Source: Cyathus striatus (lineage: Eukaryota > Basidiomycota > Agaricomycetes > Agaricales > Nidulariaceae). Taken from it: a stretch of 64,000 bases of DNA. The translations under genes and the position numbers were made by a program. The stretch lies in contig JAOVFP010000014.1 in NCBI GenBank assembly GCA_025738555.1, positions 3,348,001 through 3,412,000 on the forward strand, given 5' to 3'. The notes beneath the pieces are model-generated. The model had not been told where the DNA came from. It ran no database searches and worked only from the letters and a program-made list of their open reading frames with translations. Shown piece after piece: positions 9,995-21,660 of this stretch; within the stretch, counting starts at the first letter, position 1, and each line of letters opens with the position of its first letter.

Positions 9995-11070
9995 ATGCCT
10001 TGTGCAGCAGCTAAGGCTCTAACAGTTTCTTGAATGAATGCCTGCCAAATATGTCTGTGGGTGATGCTTTGTTCATCAGAAAAGCTATTATTCCAAAATT
10101 GAGTGTAAGCAGCAGCTGATGCATAAAAGCTATAGATTGCATTGACAGCTGCATTTAAAAATATTCTGTCCACCCACAGTGACTGTCCCACTTTAACATA
10201 CTTTGCAGAATTGAGGTAAACTCGAGTACTTTTTTTATTAGGAATTGAAACTTTCTCTCTATCAGCTGAGTATTGTGTTTTACATTTATTGCAGATTCCT
10301 GTAAGTACTTGAATATTTTTTATTGTTTCAGTACTCTGAATTAAAGTAACTTGAGGAATATCTCTTATACTTGTTGATAAGTGCAATGCTAATGAGGGGC
10401 ATGTATCTGTTTGACATACAGCAGTTACCAGACAAATAACAAATAATGGTGAAATCTCTTTATGAGATACTGACTTTAAGTTTCCTTTAAATTTGCCAGA
10501 TGATTCACATGGATTAAGCTTTAGAGTCTTCATTAATTTATCCAAGCTCAGTGCCAGAGTAGTATCTGCTTGGTCACCAGGTTCACCTTTTAACAATTTG
10601 TTACATCTCTCTCCAGGTTGTTCTTGTAAAGCTCGAGATAAGGTAAGCATCCAAGCAGTCATTTGTACATTATTCTCCTGAGGATATCTAGGATTGTGTT
10701 GCCATGCATGAAGACTTAATAAGTCACAGTTGTGTGTAACTGTAAATAGTATTACTAAGGCTGTTGATAAGGAGATTTCTGAACTATAATTATTACTGAT
10801 AAATTTGCTAGAAGTTTTAAATGATATATCAGGAAAGGGTTGCATATTGGCTGATACTCCTGACAACATTATTAAAATAATCCATATGTGCAAATTTATA
10901 GTTGGGTTCTTAAAATTCATCCAATCTTTAAATCTCCAAAATGTTGTAAAAATAAGAACAAATTCCATTAGAGTGGAACATCCAGTTACAAAACTATACA
11001 AGACACTTTTTTTTTTGCAGGAATAGATGCATAAGAATTTGGCATATGAGACAGAATACAAAGATCTCAA
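9995..11070 (-). pseudogene. CxC5/CxC6 cysteine-cluster protein of KDZ transposons, N-terminal part
   Basis: This open minus-strand stretch precedes the segment at 8587-7232. It carries the CxC5 pattern G-I-C-N-K-C-K-T-Q-Y and, downstream, conserved blocks such as V-Y-L-N-S-A-K and W-Q-A-F-I-Q-E-T, and ends at the hAT-like insertion with reading frame G-I-N-L kept across the target duplication. This half has no internal stop, while the C-terminal half has several. The start at 11070 is the first ATG after the stop of the preceding same-strand gene; a later ATG is possible. Confidence 0.75.
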
Positions 11071-11131
11071 ATTTTATACTACATTTTAAAAATAAAAAAA
11101 AGATTCACTCAAAATAAAATCAGCTTACTCT

Positions 11132-11826
11132 TTAGCTTTCTTCCTTCTTAACTTCCTTATCCTTTCCTTTACCTTTACCCTTCCCTTTACCCTTCCCTTT
11201 CTCCATTTTCTTGTCCTTTCTCTTATTATTCTTATTCTTATTCTTCTCCATTTCCTCCTCCTCCTCCTCATCATCATCATCATTATCATCATCCTCATTC
11301 TCATCATCATTATCACCATCATCATCATCTGACTCCTCATCATCTGACTCCTCCTGTTTACTTTTAACTTTTCCCTTTCCCTTTCCCTTTCCCTTCACTT
11401 TCTTTCTTACTACTCTGTCAGGATCAAGTGTCCCTTCATTGTTATAAAATGCCTTAAGGTCCTCAAATGTATATTTTTGGGACTTCTCATATCCTCATGC
11501 TTCCAGGTCAGATGGAGCATCATCTTTTCCCTCCATCCATTCCCTTAAAAGAGGATAATCTGATAGCTTTGTAAAAAGCTTTGAGTGATTAGACTGAAAG
11601 CATGAATAGAACAGGAAAATGTCAATGATTTCCTTCTTTCTTGGTGGTTTCCCTTGCCATTGGTTGTTCCTTGCCATTGAGTTATATATCCAGATACTTG
11701 AGAGCCAGCATGTACTTCTTATATTGGCTTCTAATTCCATCCTCAAAAGTGCAGTTAAGTTCATCTGCATAGACACCAAGATGGGCGCAGCAATTACTTG
11801 AGACTCAGCAGCAGCTTCTGTTACAG
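11132..11826 (-). pseudogene. Unrecognised gene, 3' part (acidic/lysine-rich C-terminus)
   Basis: This is the continuation of the gene whose 5' part lies at 16462-14971; the element at 11833-14970 separates them. Coding starts mid-codon at 11826 in exact frame with the upstream exon once one CAGATG duplication is removed. An in-frame TGA at 11495-11497 sits where Trp (TGG) would fit. The same frame then stays open to TAA at 11132 and encodes alternating Lys-Gly runs and long Asp/Glu runs, as in chromatin or nucleolar proteins. I do not recognise the family. The CxC5/CxC6 gene starts about 60 bp further on the same strand, so the two may belong to one transposon. Confidence 0.6.
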
Positions 11827-11832
11827 CAGATG

Positions 11833-14800
11833 TATGGAAAGTCTAACAACCATGCTCAAACACATCAATTATAACTGAGCTCCAGTGTCCAGCACCATGG
11901 CTTCTTGGTTAGATATTATAATCTCAGTTTCAGAATTTCACTTAAGCGAGACTGAGTGCTTACTAACTGAAGCATGGTCATCCAGTAACTATGTGTTCTT
12001 AAGTAATTATTTAATTCGCTACAGTGAAATAGAATTATATATCTATATGAGCTTGGATGCAAGTATTTGTGTACTAGATGAATCAATGATGTAAGCAATA
12101 CTACATGGCGCTCATATAAAGTAAACTGAATTTCAGCCATTTTGCTGTTAAATCCAATTTCATTCAAGTGTAACATTAAGCATTACTGAACTTTTGTTTA
12201 AGCTCTTCTTCTATCATTCTATGCTACTGTTATATATTTTGCACTGAATAAGAAATATGGAAGGGTCATTGAGATGTTTTGGAGATGCTATCTCTTGGTT
12301 ATCTCCAGTATAAAATACACTCATCCAAGTTGTAAGAAGATTATTAGAGTGACAGAGCATAAATCACAGCAGAGAAAGTGTTTTAACAGTAAAAAGAATA
12401 AAGTTGGATATAAGTCAGACAACATGCCATGTGCAATGCTTAGAGAAGCATGGGAATTGGTAATGCTACTTTGACTTACACAGTACTACTAGTGATTCTG
12501 GAAAGCTATCGTATTGGTAGCTAGTAATTTAGTAGCCAACTGTATTTTGTAACTAATAGACTTGTATGAATTCGAGGGTGTGAATGGTGCAAGCAACCAA
12601 ATATAATTATAAATGCTCTGTTGAAACAGACAACAAACAATACTACAATGGATAGCAGCAGCTATCTAACTCAAATAATCACAGAATTGTACAAAGGTCG
12701 GAAGCATAAGGTAGGGAGTGCGGGACAGAGGAACTGTCAGCTTCAGCTTATGTGCTGTGCCCCTTGTTGTTCTCATGGTCCAGGTATTTAGAAGTGTGGA
12801 AGGGAGAGATAGAAGTGCAGAATGCAGAGTGCAGAGTGCAGAGTCATTACTGTGAAGGCAACAATTCAAGCCAGAGTTGAGTAGAACTCAAAGACAAGTT
12901 ATGAGGAATAGTAACTTAGTTGATATTCAAACTGAGTATCAGTAGTACAAGATATGCTACTTAAATACTATATGACTTCACTGATGACCAGTGAATGAAT
13001 GGGTAGTAGTATACTAATTGATAAATATAATAAGATGGTGGTGGAAGGTGGAGTAGGGTTTTAATACAATATGTACCAAGGATGAACCAAGGATTGAAAG
13101 GAATGCTGAGACAAGTATACTCGGGGTACGATGGAGAAAGCATAATGGAGAACAGATATGAACCAGATGAATAAGGTGACATAAGCTCAGCAACCTTTGT
13201 CAGAAGAGTGGAAGGGGAAAATAGGAGAATGAGATCTGTACAAGTTAAGAAGTGTGGGAAGTGCAGAATAGAAGTGCAGGAATAAGGTAGGAAAAGTACA
13301 GCTATGACAGTGCTACCCTATCTGTGGGGAATGGAAGTACATGCTGCCTGTGGTCCTTGCTTTTCCCCTCAAGTGTACATTGAGTTTATATATGCTATGG
13401 TTATGAGATTTGATGGAACTGTATGGTACTTATTTTAACAGTACTTACAAACAAGTATACATATCTTTGAAATGTGTAATTAGCCTCAGTCTAGTATTAT
13501 CCTTACACTTGCATCAGGCACACACATGTTATCTTATCTGCTATCAACATACTATACTTTGACCTGATCCCAGCCTGAAGGATTACCAGTGCCATTGTAC
13601 CATAATCTTGCTCATCTATTCTTAGTCGACATGCCACCAATCCTACTTCTACTAGTTGCATTGTTTCATTCTTACTTTACTATCATCTAGGTACCATGCA
13701 CTAGGTTTATCTGGGGTCGAGCTTTAGCAGCCATTTACCATTGGACTGAAGATGTGCATGACATGTTCATATCTTTAATGACTTACTAACTCGAAGTGTT
13801 TATAATTGAGTTTCCCCATCCAAGTTTATTCATGTACATTTAGACATTACTTGACTAATCTTTTGGTATAGACATTTATTATTGATTCCCTTGGTACGCA
13901 TGTTATTCACATACTTTGACTAGCTGCATGGGACTTAGCCCCAGCCCTTGCACTCAAGATTGTCATCCCAAACTAATGCTAAGCTGGACTCTATATCAAC
14001 AATGAAATTATAGAGTGCCTTATAGAATTTAAACAGCCCTATCAGAATTATAATGGGATATTTCTGAAGCTTCATAAAGTTGTCAAAACAGTCATTATAA
14101 AAGAGATATCTGTGGTAGTAAGTTATATCAATGCATAAAATATAGCAGCATATCCATTCATAAATCGGACATATTTGTATAGGAAGTTATTTTTTAGGGC
14201 TTTGCATTAGAAGCTGCTGTACTGATTTCTCTGAATTTGTTTGATGTATTTTCTATAAACACATAGTGACTGTGTCATGCAATTCGATCACTTGAGACTG
14301 ACAAGATATTGTTGAAGTTATCCAGTACTACTGTGAAGAACTCCTAGAGTATGTAATCAAAGTACAGGGTACATAAGTATACTTACAAAAAGTCACTTTA
14401 TCATTGAATACAATGCCTGAGGTGTACAGACTATGGTACAACTATTATATAAGTAATGTACATCATGAGTTTGAGAGTCCACTACTTCTAGAGTCAGAGT
14501 TGAGTAAGCAAATGATAAGTAGTAGGCAGTGAAGCATATAGCATAGTTGTACAGTGTACTACAAATACTGTACATGTCAGGATTATGGAGTAAGAAAGCA
14601 AGATAGACACAGTACATATAAGATAATTACCTGGTCATCAATCGTGTATGTATCTCAAAGGTGGCTTACTGAAGTGAATTTGTAGTCTGATCAGGTGCAT
14701 GGGTTCACTTATTGAAGTTAATATGAGTGCTACATACATAGCATTGCTTATATTGTCTGCTGACAGCTTATCTAGTCCACATTGCACAAATAGTTATATT

Positions 14801-14970
14801 GGAGCTCATAGAGGTATCTTAATGAACTAAATAATTACTTGAGCACAAATTGTAGTTACTGGATGACCACTGAAACCAAGATTATAATATCTGACCGAGG
14901 AGCTGTGGTGCCAGACACTGGAGCTCAATTATAATTGATGCATTTGAGTGTGGTCATTAGACTTTCCATA
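11833..14970. mobile_element. 3.1-kb TIR element with 6-bp target duplication, inserted in a coding exon
   Basis: The ends TATGGAAAGTCTAA (11833) and its inverse (ending 14970) are part of imperfect terminal inverted repeats of about 100 bp. The duplication CAGATG occurs at 11827-11832 and 14971-14976. Removing the element restores a continuous reading frame. The interior is AT-rich and CpG-poor with no transposase I can read, and it carries a decayed LTR fragment at 12688-13309. The superfamily is uncertain; 6-bp duplications are unusual. Confidence 0.75.
12688..13309 (-). repeat. Decayed LTR copy, inverted relative of the solo LTR at 19178
   Basis: Read on the minus strand this begins TGTCATAGC and runs parallel to 19178-19805 over about 620 bp. 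The last ~20 bp, including the terminal TCTTGACA, are missing and no target duplication is seen. Many CpG sites of the 19178 copy appear here as TpG or CpA. Confidence 0.7.
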
Positions 14971-16462
14971 CAGATGGAGCCATTGACACAGATTGATTGT
15001 GAGTGGAAAGAGATGCAGAGTGAGACTGAAATGTAATTGGTGTGAACTCTTTTTGACCAGAAGAATAAAAAGAAGACTATTTGTATAGTTGAGTTTGGAG
15101 CTGTAAAAATACATAAAAATATCACTTACACATAATACATGTAAAACATAGTTTCCTTGCTGAATCCATGTAAATTTCTCATTTTCCTCAATAGCACATT
15201 CATAGTTACCCAAAAGATGCCAATGTGGGCTGTCACTATCAACAACATAAAACCACTGATTAGAATCAGCAATAGGATCATATTTCTTTGCCAGTCCTTT
15301 CATAACAGGTTCCATTGAATTTACTGAAACAGGAATCTTAATGAAAGTCATTGAGTTCATGTTTATAACTTTCAGATTCATTGGATCTAGCTTTGAAATG
15401 TAAAGGTATATGATTCCTTTGACATGTTCTAGATAGGTCAACTGCTTCTCAATTTCCAGAAAGTCAGCACTGTTATAAACATTACCCTGTGCATGATTGT
15501 GCATAAATCCACCTAAATAGCTTGTTGTTTTTTATCATATATTAGATAAATAAGATACTTACCAGTCACACAAGAAGATCCTTGTAGATTGTAAGTCTGT
15601 GTCTTTGGTGGAGATGCCATGTGAACATCAGTTATATGGTCATCTGCATTCTCATGCTCACTTAGACTTTCAATATTGGACATATCCTTATGAGTATCCT
15701 TACTGGTCTGATTACTAGTATTCTCATTGCTCTCATTGTGATTATCCTTACTGGTCTGGTTACCAGTATCCTCACTGCATTTGTTGTGAGTGTCCTTGCT
15801 AGTCTTGTTACCAGTATCTTCATTGCTCTTGTTGTGCTTAGATCTAACTTCAAACTCACTGCCACTACTATCAGAGGAGTTATTACTGGCATTTTCACCA
15901 GCACTGGTATCTTCATTTACAATCTCACTTTCTGTACTTTCATTTTCAAGTACCTCAGAGCAACAGATATGACTGCTAGTAGCAATTTGAGTCTCACTAG
16001 CAGGAAGCAAGCTAACAGCCACATTGCAGATTTGCTTAGGAGGGGCAACAGAGGTGCCATCATTCACAATATTTTGTTCTGCTCTTGTTAACCTAACTGG
16101 TGAGCCAGCTCTAGCATCTTCAGTAGTACATTGTGTTGCAGATTTGCTGAAAAAGAAATATAAATGATTAAAATGCGATTTTATAAGTGAATTATTACAT
16201 ACTGTTCTCTTCCCTTCTTTTCCTTCCTCTTCTTAGTATTGTTCCCCTCAGACTCTTCATCTACAGTACTATCTTTTTTACCCTTCTTTTTAGCAGGCTG
16301 AGTAGTAGCTTCAGTGGAGGAGACAGCATGCTTGTGAGCATTTGAAGTTTCTGGTGAATTGTCAGTATTGCCACTGATTGTAGTGGCATTAACACTGGTA
16401 GATTTGTTTCTAGTACTGGAGACTTTTGACCACTTGTTCATGGCTTCTGATGCATGACACAA
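14971..16462 (-). pseudogene. Unrecognised multi-exon gene, 5' part, cut by a transposon
   Basis: Four exons can be read: 16462-16203, 16146-15563, 15512-15130 and 15076-14971. They are joined by GT..AG introns of 56, 50 and 53 bp whose phases agree. The N-terminus is Lys/Ser/Thr-rich with a basic patch (nuclear-signal-like). Exon 2 holds six or so imperfect repeats around N-K-T-S-K-D-T-H. Exon 3 is a compact domain with W-F-Y-V-V-D-S-D-S-P-H-W-H, and exon 4 is Ser/Thr-rich. The frame continues at 11826. I do not recognise the family; position next to a KDZ-associated gene suggests a transposon passenger. Confidence 0.55.
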
Positions 16463-16474
16463 AAAATTGGTTTG

Positions 16475-16679
16475 ACCAAGTGTTCAAACCCTGAATTGAT
16501 GTGTGACACCTGGTAGTTCTGTTCATGCCCCTACAGCTGCCCAGTATAGGCGGAAAAATCAGCTAATTAAGCACTGTATTTATCTCAAATCTTATGTTCA
16601 TAGCAGTCTGTGATGTGTGACTAATGCACTCAAGTGTTCAGTTCAAACACCCTGTGTGACATGTGACTGAACACTTGGT
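16475..16679. repeat. Small MITE-like inverted-repeat element
   Basis: ACCAAGTGTTCA at 16475-16486 recurs as TGAACACTTGGT at 16668-16679. The ~205-bp span is non-coding. It lies just upstream of the broken gene at 16462. No clear target duplication. Confidence 0.45.
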
Positions 16680-17083
16680 TGAAAGAATCCAGTAGATCTG
16701 TGAGGGGGCATGGTATGTTGAAGTGAGTTCTGATATGTTCTGATGTGAGTGGATGTGAGTGGATGAGTGGTGATGATAGTGGTAAGGGAGAGAAAGAGGG
16801 ACGATGCATGTGAAGATCTAAAGGCAACAGAATGTTCACACCATTTATTTTTATTCCTGTGTACATGACATCATGATTTGACAGCTAATCTATAAATAGT
16901 ATAAGGGAATGGCATGAGCAATCACAATGTTGATTGATTAAGCAAATGAAGTGAGAGAAAATGTAAGCAATCACAATGTTGATGAGCACAAAAATAAGAT
17001 GTAGGCAATTCAATGTGAAATTATCTACACATACAAACTTCAATAGCAAGTGATCATAGATAAATATAAATTGTCTGACACCA

Positions 17084-17350
17084 TTGCCACCCCCTCCCCT
17101 CCCCTCCCCTTCTCTTGTTGTCCCCTCCCCTCCCCTCAACCCACTTCCTTCACTATTCCCTCCCTTCACTATCCCCTCCCCTCCTCTCCTGTTGCTCTCC
17201 CCTCCTCTCCTGTTGCTCTCCCCTTCTCTCCCATTGCTCTCCCTTCCTCTCCCCTCCTCTCCTGTTGCTCTCCCTTCCTCTCCCCTCCCCTCCCCTCACT
17301 CTCCCCTCCTCTTGCTTTTCCCCTTCCCTTCCTTTGCTCTCCCCTCTCCT
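17084..17350 (+). repeat. Long polypyrimidine tract
   Basis: About 265 bp of almost pure C and T (CCCCTCCCCT, CTCTCCTGTTG units), followed at once by a purine-rich stretch. Such mirror-prone tracts can form triplex (H-) DNA. The open frames here are compositional artefacts. Confidence 0.75.
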
Positions 17351-17399
17351 TTCTGAGATGAGGAGGCAGAGGAGAGGGGAGAGGACACTCTTCCTTGTT

Positions 17400-17760
17400 G
17401 CTTGCAAGATGAGGTAGGGGGAGAGGAGAGAATGGTTCCTCATTATTTGCCTGATGAGGTGCATGGGGGGTGGGGAGAGGGACAGCATCTCATCACTTGC
17501 CAGATGAGGTGTGGAGGAGGTGAGAAACAGTACCTTGTCACTTGCCAGATGAGGTGCAGGGGGGTGAGAGAAACACCACCTCAACACTTGAGAGATAAGG
17601 TGTGAGGGAGGAGGAAAACAGCATGCTTGTCATTTGCCAGACGAGGTGCAGGGGGTGAGAGAAACACTGCCTTGTCACTTGAGAGACAAGGTGTGAGGGA
17701 GGTGGAAAATGGCATGCTCATCATTTTCCAGATGAGGTGCAGAGGGGGAGGAGCAGGGAT
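17400..17760 (+). repeat. Minisatellite with about 91-bp higher-order unit
   Basis: The word GAGGTGCAGGGGG recurs at 17551, 17643 and (diverged) 17733, embedded in about 45-bp half units with CTTGCCAGATGAGGTG and CTTGAGAGACAAGGTG variants. No coding potential. Confidence 0.7.
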
Positions 17761-17949
17761 GGCATGTGGGAGAAGGTGGAGGCAGCATTGTGTTGTGGTA
17801 CACAATGGGGAGAAGGATGTGGGGGGGAGAGAAAAGTACACTTTGGCATACATTATTGTTGGCATGTGGGAGAGGATGTTGGCAGAGGTGGCATTGTGCC
17901 ATGGTATGTGTTGGCATACAATTGGCACATGTGGTGGGGAGAAGGAGGC

Positions 17950-18985
17950 AGGGGGAATACATAATGGAGAGTAAGCTGTTGGTAAGAGAAAAGTAGCTGA
18001 AGATAGAGAAAATAATGAACATATGATGTACCATTACAATTAGCCCCAGCCTTACCTACATGTGCTGTACTCCAACCCAGACCAAGCAAGATGACGGCAA
18101 CTGTTGATGAGAAGCTGCATTGGTGGCAGTGTGCATTGATTGAAGTGACAAGTGAGGGTGAAGAGTATTGATGGTGTTGTTCAAGGTAATTGATACCTTA
18201 GGTGTTCGGCAGGAAGTGACTTTATTTGTACCTAGTACCTGGGGGTTGAGGGATACTGATCATATGTATTCCTGCAAACTCCTATGATATGGGATGTACA
18301 GTAAAGACTGTAAATGGGCAATGAACTGTGGGGCTTTGCTAGGTTTGCTTAGGACTTGGCCCATGACTGGTGTGGTACAGCAAAGGCTGTAAATAAGAGA
18401 TGAACTGTGGGAGTTTCTAGAGTATATGGCTAAAGCTGTATAGGGTAACAACAACTGCTAGAAACACTAGGAAAGCTTGTATGTACAGCAAAGGCTGTAT
18501 ATAAAAATTGGTGCTGTGGTGAAGGTTGAAACAAAGTTGAGGGCCTTGGTTGTTTTTGACTGTAGCTTGGTTGCTGCAGTGCATAAACTAATATGTGCTG
18601 TTACTGAATAGATATGATAAAAAGTGATGTTGAGATTCAATACATTGAGTTGAGCTGTGTTATGTTGAGTTGAGTTGAGTTACTTTGATATTACTGTGAA
18701 TTTATTTATATGGTGAGTTGAGCTGCATCGTTTATGTTACTAATAGAACTGAAGAAAAGCACAATAGATTCTGTATCTAATGTGTAAGAATAACTACTGG
18801 GGATGAACAGGTGAGTAAGATCCTAGCTAGTGGCAGGCTATTTGGTAATGGATAAAACTACTGTCTAAGACTCAATTCCTCTCTCCTTTTATGCTCTTTT
18901 CCTCCTACTGCTGACTAATCCTATCCAAAACCAATCCTGCATTGTCCTTCAAATTTGGTAATGGTAGATCCATTGTCTTGAGGTG
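17950..18985. other. Non-coding, CpG-poor repeat DNA
   Basis: No gene seen. Short words such as AAAGGCTGTA recur near 18310, 18385, 18430 and 18490. Confidence 0.5.
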
Positions 18986-19059
18986 GAGGCTGCACAGAAG
19001 AATGGTGTTCAAGGAGATGAGCCAGGTCTTGAACAATGGTGACAGAAATAGTATTACAT

Positions 19060-19970
19060 TGTTCTGGTAATGAACAATGGAATTCTATTTATAGATCCCA
19101 GCAAACAATGGGCATGAAGACAATGGGTGCAAAAGAACAATGGAGTCCTATTATTAGAAACAATGGCATATCCTTGGTGTCATAGCCGTACTTTTCTTAC
19201 CTTTCCTGCACTTCTATTCTGCACTTCATCTCTGCACTTCATCTCCACACTTTCTGCACTTCTTAACTTGTACAGATCTGGTTCCTCTGCTTTTCCCTTC
19301 CGCTCTTCCAACGAAGGTTGCCGAGCTTATGTCACCTTATTCATCCGATCCTTATCCGTTCTCCATTATGCTTTCTCCATCGTACCCCGGGTATACTTGT
19401 CTCAGCATTCCTTTCAATCCTTAGTTCGTCCTTGGTATATATTGTATTCAAACCTTACTCCACCTTCCGCCACCATCTTATTATGTTTATCAATTAGTAT
19501 ACTACTACCCATTCATTCACCGGTCATCGGTGAAGTCATATAGTATTTAAGTAGCATATTTTGTACTACTAATACTCAGTTCGAATATCGACTAAGTTAC
19601 TATTCTTCTTACTTGTCTTTGAGTTCTACTCAACTCTGGCTTGAATTGTTGCCTTCACAGCAATGACTCTGCACTCTGCACTCCTGTCCCTCTCTTCCGC
19701 ACTTCGAAATACCTGGACCATGAGAATGACAAGAGGCGCAGCACATAAGCTGAAGCCGACGGTCCTTCTGTCCCGCACTTCCCTACCTTACGCTTCCGAC
19801 CTTATGTAGAAATATGGGTCTTGACACTTGGTAAGCAAATGCATAGGCATTGTTCTGAACAATGGGTGTGAAGAACAATGGAGTTCTATTATTAGAAACA
19901 ATGGCATGTCCTTGGTAATTGAATGTATAGGCATTGTTCTTGAACAATGGGTGTGAAGAACAATGGTGTC
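19060..19970 (+). repeat. ACAATGG minisatellite split by a solo LTR
   Basis: Units of roughly 95 bp containing GAACAATGGGTGTGAAGAAC and AGAAACAATGGCAT occur before 19177 and twice after 19831. The solo LTR at 19178-19826 interrupts one unit at CCTTGG. Confidence 0.7.
19178..19826 (+). repeat. Solo LTR (649 bp) with 5-bp target duplication
   Basis: It begins TGTCATAG and ends TCTTGACA, a short inverted repeat, and is flanked by CTTGG at 19173-19177 and 19827-19831. No internal retrotransposon DNA is present, so it is a solo LTR left by recombination. It is CpG-rich against its CpG-poor surroundings and has an older inverted relative at 12688-13309. A frame of 138 codons inside it has no recognisable domain. 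Confidence 0.82.
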
Positions 19971-20407
19971 CTATTTTTAATGGTATTGATTATTGGTCAC
20001 CAAGAAGTTGGGTATTGGCTTATGTTTCCATATGTTTTTTTCTTGAGAAGCAGTGCCTCATGAGAATTGTTTGGTAGTGTATTCAGAAAGATCTGGATGA
20101 TGTGGATTCTGGACATCGGGCCATATAGCCATATGTGTGTGTTTATGACTAATCAAGTTTCACCCATGACAATGGAAGAGGGGACTTATATGTTGATCGA
20201 AGTGATGAGCAAAGGTAAAGAGCAGAAGAGGGGACCTGAGTAGTGGGAATGGAGGGTGACAATGGTGAGGGTGAAGAGTGATGACAGTGAGAAAGGCTGT
20301 ATTGATGGTGAGAAGCACAGTGGTAACATGTCACTGGCACCAGTTACTGGTCACTGACAGCCAGTGACAGCAATGACATGTGACATAGTCAGTGGTTATG
20401 TCTAAAG

Positions 20408-20489
20408 GCTGTGTTGGCTCAGCTGGTTTAGTGCATCATATGTTTGCTGACAAAGCAATTGGAGGCTAAGGGTTCAATTCATGCTATGG
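20408..20489 (+). other. tRNA-like sequence (SINE head or tRNA pseudogene)
   Basis: TTGGCTCAGCTGG (20414-20426) matches the A box and GGTTCAATTC (20471-20480) the B box. A TTGC/GCAA anticodon-type stem surrounds a 7-nt loop lacking U33. It is followed by a MITE-like repeat. Confidence 0.35.
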
Positions 20490-20519
20490 TATGTTATTTT
20501 ACTAAGTACATATAATAAT

Positions 20520-20700
20520 TACAGATAAGATAAGAGGTCTGTATGGATTCCATGTAAGTTTTTGTTACAGAATTCTGTGTATTCTGTACAGATTCCATAA
20601 GGAATCTGTGTGGAATAATTACTAATTTAAAGTGAAGGGAATATTATAATCCATGCAGATCCATATGGAACACGTGGCTCAGTGTAAAGAGCTCCAAAAG
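20520..20700 (+). repeat. MITE-like repeat related to those at 6971 and 8596
   Basis: AAGAGGTCTGTATGGATTCC near 20533 matches the start of the 6971 repeat, and the right part CAGTGTAAAGAGCTCC near 20680 matches the right end of the hAT-like element (GCATAAAGAGCTCC). The body repeats CTGTAYAGATTCC-type words in both orientations. Confidence 0.45.
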
Positions 20701-20989
20701 GGGAAGAAAGGTAAAAGATCTCAGACTCCAAATGCTCCTGTTTCTGCAGATCCTCAAGCTACAGTGACACCCAGTAACAATTTCAAACCCATTGAAACTC
20801 TGAATGACTACATGGATGGACCTGTAGCATTACATGTGCTACATGAAGAGGTATCAAACTTGGCTTGCTACCAGCAACCATTCACACAATAGGGGTACAG
20901 GTTGTGTCACTATGAAATGGCCATATTTGAATTCCCCTATTAGACATAAATATAGCTGATGTGAATAGTGATCTGATATATGAAAGTAT

Positions 20990-21660
20990 TCTGGTGCTTC
21001 AAAAGAATGCACCAATAGGCATATCTTTACTAGCTGTCACTTCAATATTCTTCTTGTGGTACAGATTGTTCCAGATTCCAGCATTCAGTGCAACATTAAA
21101 GTATGAATAAACAGACATTGATTTGCTGCTTGGGGAATGGGAGTGGGCACAGACTTGGCATCTATAGGGCAATCTCAGGGCTAGTAATAATTGTAGCATA
21201 TATTGTTGTTCATCAGTACTTTCTGACTTGTCAACTCCAAGTCCTGTGGTCGATAATTATTCCATGAAAATGTGCCAAGAAGCTATGAATTGCTTTTGTT
21301 ATGACCAGTGACAAGATGGATTGAGTTGTGTGAAACCTGTCTCCCAAGAGTTCCATGAACAAACTTATACCAAGCCTCTCCATGTAGACATGCATATTGC
21401 CAAAATATTGCCAGGTTTCTAAGGTCTACTCAGATTGATCTATTAGGCAGTATGAGAAGTGCACCTTTTTTCTTTGTTGTTGTGAGTTTGTAGTATACAT
21501 CAGGAAAAAAAACAATGGAATATAGTAATATGTAGTCCACATAGCAGTCATAACCACCATTGGAAAGTCCCTGTTTGATAGCCCTGTATAGCTCACACTC
21601 CGCTTGTGGTAGCCTACAATAGCTTGATATAGCAGTAAGCAAATGCAATATATGCAATGA
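20990..21660 (-). pseudogene. Decayed basidiomycete protein-family fragment (W-Y-K-F-V-x-G-T-L-G-R motif)
   Basis: Minus-strand translation gives G-A-L-L-I-L-P, V-D-L-R-N, a run ending W-Y-K-F-V-H-G-T-L-G-R, and S-I-H-L-V-T-G, then N-Q-C-L-F-I near 21120. To my memory this order belongs to a common uncharacterised agaricomycete family. It is broken by stops near 21430 and 21275 and by at least one frameshift near 21110. The exon at 24522 and the segment at 24150-23820 may be the N-terminal part of the same gene, separated by a solo LTR and about 1.2 kb of non-coding DNA. Molecular function is unknown. Confidence 0.5.

Noticed and set aside
17050..18089. Many open frames of 64-144 codons
   Set aside because: Low-complexity Pro/Ser/Leu or Gly/Glu translations of the C/T tract and minisatellite.
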